A DNA stretch of 64,000 bases, taken from Pseudomonas sp. MN1F. Its GTDB lineage: Bacteria > Pseudomonadota > Gammaproteobacteria > Pseudomonadales > Pseudomonadaceae. Under the pieces are notes generated by a model, which was given only the letters and a program-made list of their open reading frames with translations, was not told where the DNA came from and did no database searches. The position numbers were made by a program, and so were the translations under genes. Below are positions 50,956 to 59,894 of the stretch, piece after piece (position 1 is the stretch's first letter; each line of letters opens with the position of its first letter). The DNA lies in contig NZ_VZII01000037.1 in the NCBI RefSeq assembly GCF_009391885.1, forward strand, positions 186,001-250,000, read 5' to 3'.

Positions 50956-52308
50956 ATGTTCGGACTGGCTACAGATACCTACCTGCTGCTCGACGCGCTG
51001 GTCACCATCGTCGGGCTGATCCTGCTGATCACCCATTTCAAGGTCCACCCCTTCGTCGCCCTGACCCTGGCCGCCGGCTTCCTCGGCCTGACCTCCGGCA
51101 TGCCGGTGGCCAAGGTCATGAAATCGTTCCAGGACGGTTTCGGTGGCGTGCTCGGCTTTGTCGGCATCGTCCTCGCCCTGGGGACGATGCTCGGCAAGCT
51201 GATGGCCGACTCCGGTGGCGCCGACCAGATCGCGCAGACCCTGATCCGCGCCTTCGGCAAGAAGAATGTGCACTGGGCGATGATGTTCGCCGCCTTCCTG
51301 GTCGGCATCCCGCTGTTCTTCGAGATCGGCTTCGTGCTGCTGATTCCGCTGGTGTTCATCGTCGCCCGGCGCTCGGGCGTGTCGCTGATCAAGATCGGCA
51401 TCCCGCTGCTGGCCGGCCTTTCGGTGGTCCATGGCCTGGTCCCACCACACCCGGGGCCGCTGCTGGCGATCGGCATCTTCCACGCCGACATCGGCAAGAC
51501 CATCTTCTATGGCCTGCTGGTGGCGCTGCCCACGGCGATCATTGCCGGCCCGCTGTTCGGCAACTTCATTGCCCGCTACATCCCGGGCAGCCCGTCGCAG
51601 GAACTGATGGACCAGATTGCCAAGGAGTCGGATCAGAACAACCTGCCAAGCTTCAGCATCACCCTGATCACCGTGCTGCTGCCGGTGGCGCTGATGCTGC
51701 TCAAGACCTTGGCCGACGTGGTGCTGCCGGCCGAGCATATCTTCCGCCAGTGGATGGACCTGATCGGCCACCCGATCACCGCGCTGCTCGCCGCCCTGTT
51801 GCTGGCCTTCTACACCTTCGGCTCGGCCCGTGGCTTCAACCGCCAACAGATCATGAAAATGCTCGACCAGAGCCTGGCACCGACCGCAGCCATTGTGCTG
51901 ATCGTGGGTGCCGGTGGCGGCTTCAAGCAGATGCTGGTGGATACCGGCGTGGGTAACGTCATCGGGCAGATGGCCGTGCAGGCTGAAATCTCGCCGATCA
52001 TGCTGGCCTGGCTGGTGGCGGCAGTAATCCGTATCGCCACAGGTTCGGCGACCGTGGCCACCATCACCGGCGCCGGCATCGTTGCCCCGGTGATCGACCT
52101 GGTGCCCGGGGTAAACCGCGAACTGCTGGTGCTGGCCACGGGTGCTGGCTCGCTGATCCTGTCCCACGTCAACGATGCCGGGTTCTGGCTGGTGAAGCAG
52201 TACTTCAACATGACCGTGGCGGAAACCTTCAAGACCTGGAGCATGATGGAGACGATCCTGTCGATCGTCGGCATTATCTTCATCATGGCGCTGTCGACGG
52301 TGGTGTGA
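50956..52308 (+). CDS. gntP: Gluconate:H+ symporter
   Basis: 450-residue GntP/GntT-family permease with about 12-14 helices. ALGTMLGKLMADSGGADQIAQTL near residue 75, FEIGFVLLIPLVFIVARRS and VVHGLVPPHPGPLLAIG near 155-175, and ATGSATVATITGAGIVAP near 355 are family signatures. It imports gluconate in symport with protons. It lies 111 bp after gnuK, with its own GntR operator in the gap, so it can be transcribed separately. Confidence 0.92.
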   Translation: MFGLATDTYLLLDALVTIVGLILLITHFKVHPFVALTLAAGFLGLTSGMPVAKVMKSFQDGFGGVLGFVGIVLALGTMLGKLMADSGGADQIAQTLIRAFGKKNVHWAMMFAAFLVGIPLFFEIGFVLLIPLVFIVARRSGVSLIKIGIPLLAGLSVVHGLVPPHPGPLLAIGIFHADIGKTIFYGLLVALPTAIIAGPLFGNFIARYIPGSPSQELMDQIAKESDQNNLPSFSITLITVLLPVALMLLKTLADVVLPAEHIFRQWMDLIGHPITALLAALLLAFYTFGSARGFNRQQIMKMLDQSLAPTAAIVLIVGAGGGFKQMLVDTGVGNVIGQMAVQAEISPIMLAWLVAAVIRIATGSATVATITGAGIVAPVIDLVPGVNRELLVLATGAGSLILSHVNDAGFWLVKQYFNMTVAETFKTWSMMETILSIVGIIFIMALSTVV

Positions 52309-52341
52309 CCGCTGATCGGGGTGATGGCACCCAAGCCGCTC

Positions 52342-52375
52342 GGGCAGGGCCCAACTCAAGTGTGAGCCCTGTCCC
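52342..52375 (+). terminator. Hairpin between gntP and the following small gene
   Basis: GGGCAGGGC and GCCCTGTCCC pair with a one-base bulge. The following bases are the Shine-Dalgarno region of the next gene, so it may end most gntP transcripts or merely structure the leader. Confidence 0.4.
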
Positions 52376-52392
52376 TTGCAAAGGAGCCTGCC

Positions 52393-52695
52393 ATGCCCCG
52401 CTCAACCCTGCTGCTGGTTGCCCTGTTCGTCTCGCCATTGGCCCTGGCCGTAGGCACCGGGCCAACCTACCCCGATGATCCGCACAACCCGGCGCCGCAG
52501 CCGGGTGTCGATAGCACCCTGAACCCGATCGAGAAACCCATGCCCCGGGATACCGATCCGCGCATCCAGGGCAATGACCCAGAAAGCCCGCCGGCCAGGC
52601 AGAATGACAACCGCGACCTGCCGGGGATGGATGGCAGCGGTTCCGAGGGCACCGGGCGACAAGGCGGAAACGGTTCAGAGGGTGGCCAGCAATAA
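52393..52695 (+). CDS. Hypothetical secreted Pro/Gly/Asp-rich protein, 100 residues
   Basis: Signal peptide (about 1-19, ALA-VG), then a low-complexity mature region rich in Pro, Asp, Gly and Asn (PDDPHNPAPQPG, DPRIQGNDPESPPARQND, GSGSEGTGRQGGNGSEGG). It is probably disordered. AAAGGAG precedes the ATG. It has no known domain. It is convergent with the sigma-54 regulator and separated from it by a terminator. Confidence 0.7.
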   Translation: MPRSTLLLVALFVSPLALAVGTGPTYPDDPHNPAPQPGVDSTLNPIEKPMPRDTDPRIQGNDPESPPARQNDNRDLPGMDGSGSEGTGRQGGNGSEGGQQ

Positions 52696-52699
52696 AGCT

Positions 52700-52722
52700 C
52701 AAGGGGCGCCATGCGCCCCTTG
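52700..52722. terminator. Bidirectional hairpin between convergent genes
   Basis: CAAGGGGCGC (52700-52709) and GCGCCCCTTG (52713-52722) form a perfect 10-bp stem with a 3-nt loop, placed in the 29-bp gap between two stop codons. Terminator function is inferred from position and strength. Confidence 0.7.
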
Positions 52723-52724
52723 CC

Positions 52725-54152
52725 TCACCACTGACGTTTGTCGGGCCGGGTAAGCCCGAGCTTCTCGATGCGGTACCGCAGCATGTCCCGCGACAGGCCC
52801 AGCATCCGCGCCGACTTGGTGACATTCCAGTCAGTGCGGTCCAGGGTCTTGCACACCAGGTCGCGTTCCATGTCTGGCAGGCTGGTGCCCGGCTCCGGTT
52901 CATGGCGTGGCAATTCGTACACGGTCGCCGTGGGCTGAGCCACCAGCGGTTCGTCGATCAAGGTCAGGCACAGGTTCAGCTGATGCGCCTGCACCACTTC
53001 ATTGGGGGCAAGCAACACCGTCTGCTCCAGCATGTTGCGCAGTTCACGCACATTGCCCGGCCAGCTGTAGCTCAACATCAAGGCTTCGGCCTCGGCGCTG
53101 AAACGCAGGTTCGGCTTGCCGTAGCGGCGCCCGTGGTGTGCCAGGAAATGCCGGGCCAGCAACAGCACATCCTGGCCACGGGCGTACAACCGCGGGACTT
53201 TCAGGGCGATGATGCGCAGGCGGAAGAACAGGTCACGGCGGAATTTGCCCTGCTGTACCATCTGTTCGAGGTTGCAGTTGGTGGCACTGATCACCCGCAG
53301 GTCGACCTTGCGCTCCTTGACCGCACCAATGCGGCGGATGCTGCGGTCCTCCAGCAGCTTGAGCAGCTTGGCCTGCAGCACCAGGTCCATCTCGCCGATC
53401 TCATCGAGGAACAGCGTGCCGCCATCGGCCGCTTCCACCAGGCCCACGCGGCGCTCCTTGGCGTCGGTGAACGCGCCCTTCTCATGACCAAACAGCTCGG
53501 CCTCCAGCAGATTGGCGGGGATCGAGGCGCAGTTGAACTCGATGAACGGGCCCTTGCTGCGCGAACCGTCGAAATGCAGCGCGCGAGCAACCAGTTCCTT
53601 GCCGGTTCCCGTCTCGCCTTCGATCAACACCGGCGGCAGGTCGTCACTGGCCATGCGCCGCTCGGCGTCCAGTACCTGCTGCAAGGTGTGTTTGAGGGTG
53701 AGCATCGCCGGTGACTCGCCGATCAGCGCCTGCAACCCGGACTTCTGCGCCTCGCGCTCCTGGTAGAACGACAGGGTGCGTTCCAGGCGTTCGGCAGCCA
53801 GGGCCTTTTCCAGGGTCAGCTTGAGCTCGGCCAGCACCACCGGTTTGGTCAGGTAGTGGAATGCCCCCTCCTTCATGGCCTGCACGGCGTCTTCGACATT
53901 GCCGTAACCGGTCATCATGATCACCTTGAGGTCCGGCGCCTGCGCCACCAGGGTGCGTAGCAGGTCGTGCCCGCTCATGCCGGGCAGCGAGTTGTCGGTC
54001 AGTACCGCATCGGGCTGGGCCCGCTTGATCTGTTCCAGCGCCAGCTCCGCACTGTGGCAGAGCGTCACCTCGAAGCCCTTGAGGCTCAGGTAGGTGCGAA
54101 TGTTGTCGCCGAGGATTTCGTCATCCTCAACTACCAGGATGCTGTGCTCCAT
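52725..54152 (-). CDS. Sigma-54-dependent response regulator (DctD/NtrC type)
   Basis: 475-residue regulator. The receiver domain shows VEDDE, phospho-acceptor Asp53 (LTDNSLPGMSG) and Lys103 (LTKP). The AAA+ domain has Walker A GETGTGKE (179-186), Walker B GGTLFLDEIGEMD and the sigma-54 loop GAFTDA at 226-231. That is a Gly-to-Asp change from the usual GAFTGA. The C-terminus has a Fis-type helix-turn-helix (DWNVTKSARMLGLSRDMLRYRIEKLGL). Its start overlaps the end of the first kinase gene by 26 bp. Target genes are unknown, but a likely sigma-54 promoter lies upstream of its own operon. Confidence 0.92.
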   Translation of the reverse strand: MEHSILVVEDDEILGDNIRTYLSLKGFEVTLCHSAELALEQIKRAQPDAVLTDNSLPGMSGHDLLRTLVAQAPDLKVIMMTGYGNVEDAVQAMKEGAFHYLTKPVVLAELKLTLEKALAAERLERTLSFYQEREAQKSGLQALIGESPAMLTLKHTLQQVLDAERRMASDDLPPVLIEGETGTGKELVARALHFDGSRSKGPFIEFNCASIPANLLEAELFGHEKGAFTDAKERRVGLVEAADGGTLFLDEIGEMDLVLQAKLLKLLEDRSIRRIGAVKERKVDLRVISATNCNLEQMVQQGKFRRDLFFRLRIIALKVPRLYARGQDVLLLARHFLAHHGRRYGKPNLRFSAEAEALMLSYSWPGNVRELRNMLEQTVLLAPNEVVQAHQLNLCLTLIDEPLVAQPTATVYELPRHEPEPGTSLPDMERDLVCKTLDRTDWNVTKSARMLGLSRDMLRYRIEKLGLTRPDKRQW

Positions 54153-55620
54153 GGTCCCCTCCCGCTGCGATATTGAAAGTGAGGCTGACGCGGGTTCCTT
54201 CCTCTTCGCGGCTGCTCAGGCTGACCGAGCCGCCAAAACGTTCCATGATCCGCTTGACCAGGGCCAGGCCGACGCCGAGGCCGCCCTGCTTGGTGGTGAA
54301 GAATGGCTTGAACACCATCCTTTCCTGTTGTTGGCTCATGCCTTTGCCGGTGTCGCTGAGCAGCAGCTGCGCGCGCTGCCCCTCCTGCACGCTGACGTGC
54401 GCATGCAACACGCCGCCCTTGGGCATGGCTTCCAGGGCATTGGCAAACAGGCTGTTGAGAATCTGGGTCAATTGCAGGGGCTGGCTGGCCACCCACAGCA
54501 CCTGCGGCCCTTCGAAGCTGAAGCGCACGCCGTTGCGCTCGATCTGCTGGGAAAAGGCCTGGTGGGTATCTTCGATGGCCGCCACCAGGTCGACCGCCTC
54601 GGCGTTGTCGCTGGCCGGGCGCAGCGACACCAGCAACTCACGCACCCAGCGCGACATGCGGTCAACCTGGCTGATGATGTCGTTGATGTTCTTCTGCGCC
54701 AACGGGCTGGCTATTTCCTCGGCCAACTCGGCACTGGAGCGAATATTGGCCAGCGGGTTGCGCAAGCTATGGGCCACGGCGGAAGACATCTCGCCCAGGG
54801 CCACATAAGTTTCGCTGGCCACCAGCCGGTCCTGCTGCTGACGCAGCATGAACGCGGCGCGGCGCACGATCCAGAACAGGCCGAAGTAGATCAGTGCGCC
54901 GCCCACCAGGGTCGAAGCCCAGATCAGCACGTAACCGCGCTGGATACGCCGCACCAGATCCTGCGGCTCCTTGTAGATCTCGACCATGGCCATGGCCTGC
55001 TCGCCCTGGCTGTCAAACAGAGGGATGTAGTTCTCGATGAACAGGTATTTGGGTTCGCGCAGGAATTTCTGCTCTTCTCGGCCTTTTACAACCTTGTGGT
55101 AGCTGGCCGACACCGCCCTGCGCGAGTTGAAGGCGCGGTTCAGGCCACCGTCGTTTTCGATGCGCTTGCCTATCAGCTCAGGGTTGGTGGACCAGACGAT
55201 GCTGCGGTCACGGGCATAGACTATGGCCAGCAAGGTATCAGGCAAGTGCTCGACGTGGTCGAGAAACTCGACCCGGGTCGCCTCAACAAGTCCCGGGCTG
55301 ATCTGCAGGTGCTGTTGGTCCAGGCGCGGGTTGAGCAGTTCGCCCATGGTGGTGCCGGGCGGTAACTGCGAATGACGCACTTCAGCCAGGGCCAGGGACT
55401 GGATGAACTGGGCGGTGAGCATGGCATCCCGCTCGACGCTGTCGCGCACCACGAAGCGGGTCGACACGTAGCCCAGCCCGCCAGCCACCGAAGCGATGAT
55501 CAGCAGGCTGATCAGCGAGAACCAGCGCAGCAGGTTGAACTCGCGAAGCGGCACGGCCAGGCCGCTGCTGCTAGGCGGTGCCGCGGGCCTCACGGAAACA
55601 TCTTCATCCAGCATCTGCAT
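54127..55620 (-). CDS. Sensor histidine kinase A (DctB/NtrB-like)
   Basis: 497-residue kinase with two transmembrane helices (about 33-53 and 231-251) enclosing a periplasmic domain of about 175 residues. HisKA follows with His284 (GEMSSAVAHSLRNPLANIRSS) and the ATPase domain with LLSDTGKGMSQQQ and GGLGVGLALVKRIMERFGG. The H-box HSLRNPL is typical of kinases paired with NtrC-type regulators. It is coupled to the sigma-54 regulator by a 26-bp overlap. It is a paralogue of the kinase at 55.9 kb, with many identical stretches including FIENYIPLFD and MVEIYKEP. Confidence 0.92.
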   Translation of the reverse strand: MQMLDEDVSVRPAAPPSSSGLAVPLREFNLLRWFSLISLLIIASVAGGLGYVSTRFVVRDSVERDAMLTAQFIQSLALAEVRHSQLPPGTTMGELLNPRLDQQHLQISPGLVEATRVEFLDHVEHLPDTLLAIVYARDRSIVWSTNPELIGKRIENDGGLNRAFNSRRAVSASYHKVVKGREEQKFLREPKYLFIENYIPLFDSQGEQAMAMVEIYKEPQDLVRRIQRGYVLIWASTLVGGALIYFGLFWIVRRAAFMLRQQQDRLVASETYVALGEMSSAVAHSLRNPLANIRSSAELAEEIASPLAQKNINDIISQVDRMSRWVRELLVSLRPASDNAEAVDLVAAIEDTHQAFSQQIERNGVRFSFEGPQVLWVASQPLQLTQILNSLFANALEAMPKGGVLHAHVSVQEGQRAQLLLSDTGKGMSQQQERMVFKPFFTTKQGGLGVGLALVKRIMERFGGSVSLSSREEEGTRVSLTFNIAAGGDHGAQHPGS

Positions 55621-55750
55621 CGCGTCGTTCCCGTACAGGGAGTCCGTTCAGAAGGTGGTCACCGCATTGCTACCAATAGTAGCAAACTGATACCACCTCA
55701 CCAGGGCAGCTGCCGCCGCCTTTGCCGCGCATTACCTGCTGCGAGAACCT

Positions 55751-55765
55751 GCAAGAACTTCGCCA
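55751..55765 (-). promoter_or_regulatory. Probable sigma-54 promoter of the kinase A/regulator operon
   Basis: Minus strand TGGCGAAGTTCTTGC matches TGGC and TTGC of the -24/-12 consensus, with the GG and GC pairs at the correct distance. It is about 130 bp upstream of the kinase A start. Three G-rich repeats lie 40-115 bp upstream of it in the enhancer position. Confidence 0.55.
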
Positions 55766-55802
55766 TGCCCGTTAACCAATCGTCATATCCATATCATTCA
55801 AT

Positions 55803-55867
55803 GGGTTACATAACATTCATGGCTTCTGTTAGAGGGTTACTCCCCACATTTGGGTACTGTTTACCCA
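55803..55867. promoter_or_regulatory. GGGTTAC repeats and a dyad in the kinase intergenic region
   Basis: GGGTTAC occurs at 55803-55809 and 55834-55840, and TGGGTA (55851-55856) faces TACCCA (55862-55867). These lie in the 303-bp gap between the two kinase genes, upstream of the sigma-54 promoter on the minus strand, where an NtrC-type activator would bind. The rest of the gap (55621-55923) is AT-rich sequence without a gene. Confidence 0.4.
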
Positions 55868-55923
55868 TAAACGCATAAATTCTTTTATATCAAGCAGTTA
55901 AACAACACTCATGATGCCCATTG

Positions 55924-57378
55924 TTATGAGCGCACCAAGCGGAAGCTGAGCGAGACCCGCGTGCCATGGCCCTGGCTGCTGCTCAGGCGGACTGAACCGC
56001 CAAAGCGCTCCATGATGCGCTTGACCAGCACCAGCCCCACACCCAATCCACCTTGCTTGGTGCTGTAAAACGGCCTGAACGCCAAACGCTGCTGCTGTTC
56101 GCTCATGCCTTTGCCGGTATCGGCAAGGCGCAGGGTCAGGCTGCGCCGGTCACGCTTGACCACCTCGATCCGCAACCGCCCGCCCTGCTCCATCGCCTCG
56201 AGGGCATTGGCGATCAGGCTGCTGAAAATCTGCGCGAGCAATGCCGGGTGGCCAAGCACCTGCACCGGTGGTAACGGTCGCAGATCCAGGGTTACCCCAT
56301 TGCGGGCCATCGGCACGGCAAAGTTTTGCAGGCTTTCCTGCAAGACCTGGGGTAAGTCGACCGGCACCGCTTCGTCATTCAGCGGCCGCAAGGATTGCAG
56401 CAACTGGCGAATCCACTGCGACATGCGGTCGACCTGGCTGATGATGTCATTGATGTTGCGTTGCGCCGGGCCTTCATCGAAGGCCTGGGCCAGTTCGGCG
56501 CTGGAACGGATGCTGGCCAGCGGGTTGCGCAGGCTGTGGGCCACCGCCGAAGACACCTCGCCAAGGGCGACGAAGGTCTCGCTGTTGATCAACCGCTTCT
56601 GCTGCACCGCCAACACCCGCGCGGCGCGGCGCATGATGCCGTACAGGCCGATGTAGACCAGCGCAGCACCGACGGTGATAGCCAGCCAGATAAGAATCAG
56701 CCCGTGCTCGATGCGCACGATCAGGTCTCGGGGTTCCTTGTAGATTTCCACCATCGCCGTGACGGTATCGCCATCGGCATCGAACAATGGGATGTAGTTT
56801 TCGATGAACAGCTGTTCCGGCGGGATCACGAACTTCTGTTCGACGCGTGCCTGCTCGAAATTGTGGTAGCTGGCCGAGACCCGCATCTTGTACTCGAAGG
56901 CCCGGTCCAGGTCGTCATCAGCGTCGATCAGCTTGCCCACCAGCGCCGGGTTGGTCGACCAGATCACCGTCCGGTCCGGGGCATAAATGTTGGCCAGCAG
57001 CATGTCCGGCAGGTGGGCGATATGATCAAGGAACTCACCGCGGGCCTTGCGCCGTGCTTCCGGGTCGACGTCGGGCATGGCTGTACGGTCGGTGCGTGGA
57101 TCGAGCAGTTCACCCATGGTGCGCACATTGGGGATCGACACATGGCGTACTTCGGCGTCGGCGATCGAGGTGATGAACTGCGCGGTGAGCAAGGCGTCGC
57201 GCTCGATGCTCTCATCGATGATGAAGCGGCTGGAAATCAGCCCCAGGCCAGCGGCCACCGACAAGATGATCGCCAAGCTCACCCAGGCATACCAGCGCAG
57301 CAGGTTGAACGGCCTGTGCGGGGCGGCTTCAGTGCCGGCAGGCGCCTCAAATACTTCGGAACGGGGGGCGACGTCCAT
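55924..57378 (-). CDS. Sensor histidine kinase B, paralogue of kinase A
   Basis: 484-residue kinase with the same layout: two membrane helices (about 29-50 and 227-247), a periplasmic sensor, HisKA with His281 (GEVSSAVAHSLRNPLASIRSS) and the ATPase domain ending LSFRLVRS. ATG 57378 with GGAG is chosen over a GTG 12 bases upstream. No regulator gene follows it, so it probably shares the sigma-54 regulator at 52.7 kb with kinase A. Periplasmic domains differ more than kinase cores, suggesting two signals into one regulator. Confidence 0.9.
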   Translation of the reverse strand: MDVAPRSEVFEAPAGTEAAPHRPFNLLRWYAWVSLAIILSVAAGLGLISSRFIIDESIERDALLTAQFITSIADAEVRHVSIPNVRTMGELLDPRTDRTAMPDVDPEARRKARGEFLDHIAHLPDMLLANIYAPDRTVIWSTNPALVGKLIDADDDLDRAFEYKMRVSASYHNFEQARVEQKFVIPPEQLFIENYIPLFDADGDTVTAMVEIYKEPRDLIVRIEHGLILIWLAITVGAALVYIGLYGIMRRAARVLAVQQKRLINSETFVALGEVSSAVAHSLRNPLASIRSSAELAQAFDEGPAQRNINDIISQVDRMSQWIRQLLQSLRPLNDEAVPVDLPQVLQESLQNFAVPMARNGVTLDLRPLPPVQVLGHPALLAQIFSSLIANALEAMEQGGRLRIEVVKRDRRSLTLRLADTGKGMSEQQQRLAFRPFYSTKQGGLGVGLVLVKRIMERFGGSVRLSSSQGHGTRVSLSFRLVRS

Positions 57379-57484
57379 GACGGACTCCACTGCTGGGCAC
57401 CTTTTGAAAGGTTATAGCCCAGAGTTGGGTAACCATGGCATTGATTGGGGACGAGTTGCATCACTTTCGCGACGCAAGGCCCGT

Positions 57485-58078
57485 TCAGAGCGGCGAATCA
57501 TCGGCCAGCCCCTGCAGTTTGCGGTATTCGCGCAACACCGTTGGCACATAACGGCGGGTCTCGGCGTATGGCGGTACCGCACCGCGCCGCCGCACGGCAT
57601 CGGGGCCGGCGTTGTAGGCGGCCACGGCCAGGGTGATGTCATTGTCGAACAGGGTCAGCATACGCTTGAGGTAGCGCGCCCCGCCCTGCACGTTATCTTC
57701 CGGGTCGAGACGGTCTTCCACGCCCATCTCCCTGGCCGTGTCGGGCATCAGCTGCATCAGCCCGACTGCCCCGGCCGCCGATCGGGCCTTAGGGTCGTAG
57801 CCTGACTCGGCCTTGATCAGCGCATGCAGCAGCGCCAGCGGCACATCGTAATCACGGGCCGCCGCGGCCACCAGTTCGGCATAGGGCCGCCCAGTGATCA
57901 TCTGCGCGTCGGCCGGGCCAGCCTGGGCAAGCGGTTCGCTGATCACCCGTTCGTAATGGCGTCCTGGCCGATGAACGTTGCTCAGTACATAACCACCCTT
58001 GGCATCAATGGAAATGTACATGTCGGCCTGGGCGCTTGCCGCCACCAGCCAGGTCACTACCAGGATCACCACACGCAT
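57485..58078 (-). CDS. Lytic murein transglycosylase (SLT domain)
   Basis: 197-residue secreted enzyme. The signal peptide ends about residue 18 (ASA-QA). An N-terminal DUF4124-like stretch (MYISIDAKGGYVLSNVHRPG) precedes the SLT domain with catalytic Glu in LIKAESGYDPKARSAAGAVGLMQLMPDTA and GGARYLKRMLTLF, AVAAYNAGPDAV. ATG 58078 with GGAGG upstream is used. It is divergent from gspG. Specialised transglycosylases often open peptidoglycan for secretion machinery, which would suit the neighbouring gsp genes. Confidence 0.9.
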   Translation of the reverse strand: MRVVILVVTWLVAASAQADMYISIDAKGGYVLSNVHRPGRHYERVISEPLAQAGPADAQMITGRPYAELVAAAARDYDVPLALLHALIKAESGYDPKARSAAGAVGLMQLMPDTAREMGVEDRLDPEDNVQGGARYLKRMLTLFDNDITLAVAAYNAGPDAVRRRGAVPPYAETRRYVPTVLREYRKLQGLADDSPL

Positions 58079-58264
58079 GTCGGTCGCCTCCCCGCCGTGC
58101 TCCCCCGATGTGGGGGAAATGCCCCGGAAAACCCGGGCTTTTCTACTGCGTCGCAAGCACCGTGCCGCTTGCCATGGCGCATGGCGCAAGGCCCCGAGGC
58201 AGACGTGCACGGCTGTTGCATGACGCTTGGAAAAGCGTGTCCCCATGCAGCGGAGGGCTTCACC

Positions 58265-58690
58265 ATGCAGCGCAAATCCAACCCCCAACGTGGCTTCACC
58301 CTGCTTGAACTCCTGGTGGTCCTGGTGGTGCTCGGTTTGTTGGCCGGTATCGTCGCGCCCAAGTACTTCAGCCAGCTCGGTCGCTCGGAAGCCAAGGTGG
58401 CGAAGGCGCAGATCGAAGGCCTGGGCAAGGCCCTGGACCTGTACCGCCTGGAGGTGGGCCACTACCCCAGCAGTGAGCAGGGCCTGCAGGCGCTGGTCGC
58501 CGCCCCCAGTGGCGAGGCACGCTGGTCGGGGCCCTACCTGCAGAAGGCCGTGCCGCAGGACCCATGGGGCCGCGCTTACATCTACCGCCAACCCGGCGAA
58601 AACGGCGGCGAATACGACCTGCTGTCGATGGGCAAGGACGGCCAGCCCGGCGGCGATGGCGAAAACGCAGAAATCACCAGCTGGCAATGA
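58265..58690 (+). CDS. gspG: GspG-type major pseudopilin
   Basis: 141-residue prepilin-like protein. The prepilin peptidase site is RG-FTLLELLVVL at about residue 10, followed by the hydrophobic N-helix. The typical GspG domain has YRLEVGHYPSSEQGLQALV, PYLQKAVPQDPWG and a C-terminal calcium-site pattern YDLLSMGKDGQPGGDGENAEI. In a type II secretion system it forms the pseudopilus. Only gspF follows; no other gsp genes are in the window. Confidence 0.93.
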   Translation: MQRKSNPQRGFTLLELLVVLVVLGLLAGIVAPKYFSQLGRSEAKVAKAQIEGLGKALDLYRLEVGHYPSSEQGLQALVAAPSGEARWSGPYLQKAVPQDPWGRAYIYRQPGENGGEYDLLSMGKDGQPGGDGENAEITSWQ

Positions 58691-58701
58691 GGAGAATCGA
58701 C

Positions 58702-59892
58702 ATGCGCTATAGCCTCAAGGCCCTCGGCAGACAGGGCATTGTGCAGTTGCAGATTGACGCCGAGGATGCCGAGCACGCGCGTCGTCAAGCCGAGAATCAA
58801 GGGCTGCGGGTGGTCAGCGTGCGCGGCCAGGGCAAAGCCCTGGGCGGCCTGGGCTGGCGCCGCGCGGCGACGTTCGACCTGGTGCTGTTCAGCCAGGAAC
58901 TGACCACCCTGCTGCACGCTGGCCTGCCGCTGATCGATGCCCTGGAAAGCCTGGCGGAAAAGTCCCCCGTCGGGGCCACGCGCAAGGTCCTGACCGAGCT
59001 GGTGCGCCAGCTCTATGAAGGCCACTCGTTGTCCCAGTCGTTGGCAAAGCAGCCGCGGGTGTTCCCGCCGCTGTATGTGGCGCTGGTGCAGTCCAGCGAG
59101 CGCACCGGCGCGCTGGGCGATGCCCTGGCCCGCTACATCGGCTACCGCCAGCGCCTGGACCTGGTCCGGCAGAAACTGATGGGCGCTTCGGTCTACCCGT
59201 TGCTGCTGTTGCTGGTGGGCGGCGGCGTGGTGCTGTTCCTGCTCGGTTATGTGGTGCCGCGCTTCAGCCTGGTGTTCGAAGGCATGGGCAGCGAACTGCC
59301 CTGGTTGTCGCGGGTGCTGATGGAGGTCGGCCTGTTCCTGCATGCCCAGCAGCTGCCGCTGGCACTGGTGGTTGCAGGCGGTATCGGTACGTTGGTGGTA
59401 CTGCGCCGCAACCCGCTGGTGCGGCGCTGCGCGTCACGACAACTGCGGCGCTTGCCAGCCTTGCATCAGCGCCTGGTGATGTATGAACTGGCGCGTTTCT
59501 ACCGTTCGCTGGGGATCCTGCTGCAGGGTGGCATCCCGATTCTTACTGCCATGGGCATGGCCCACGGGCTGCTCGGCAGCGCTTCGGCGCAAGGCCTTGA
59601 GCAGGCCAGCCGGCGTGTTGGTGAAGGGCTGCCGTTGTCGGATGCACTGGAGGCTGGTCAGCTGGTGACTCCCGTGTCGTTGCGCTTGCTGCGGGCGGGG
59701 GAACAATCGGGGAATCTGGGGGAAATGCTCGAACGCTGCGCGGATTTCCATGATCAGGAAATCGGCCGCTGGGTGGAGTGGTTCGTGAAGCTGTTCGAGC
59801 CGCTGCTGATGACCTTCATCGGGCTGTTGATCGGCGGGATCGTGATCCTGATGTACATGCCGATCTTCGACCTGGCTTCGAGCATTCACTGA
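58702..59892 (+). CDS. gspF: GspF-type inner-membrane platform protein
   Basis: 396-residue T2S-F family protein with two repeated domains (about 60-185 and 265-385). Three membrane helices lie near 165, 215 and 370. LFSQELTTLLHAGLPLIDALESL and ARFYRSLGILLQGGIPILTAM are the repeated signatures. It starts 11 bp after gspG with AGGAG upstream. Its stop is two bases from the convergent recombinase stop. It has no local secretion ATPase (GspE), so it may work with a distant system or be a remnant. Confidence 0.92.
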   Translation: MRYSLKALGRQGIVQLQIDAEDAEHARRQAENQGLRVVSVRGQGKALGGLGWRRAATFDLVLFSQELTTLLHAGLPLIDALESLAEKSPVGATRKVLTELVRQLYEGHSLSQSLAKQPRVFPPLYVALVQSSERTGALGDALARYIGYRQRLDLVRQKLMGASVYPLLLLLVGGGVVLFLLGYVVPRFSLVFEGMGSELPWLSRVLMEVGLFLHAQQLPLALVVAGGIGTLVVLRRNPLVRRCASRQLRRLPALHQRLVMYELARFYRSLGILLQGGIPILTAMGMAHGLLGSASAQGLEQASRRVGEGLPLSDALEAGQLVTPVSLRLLRAGEQSGNLGEMLERCADFHDQEIGRWVEWFVKLFEPLLMTFIGLLIGGIVILMYMPIFDLASSIH

Positions 59893-59894
59893 CC

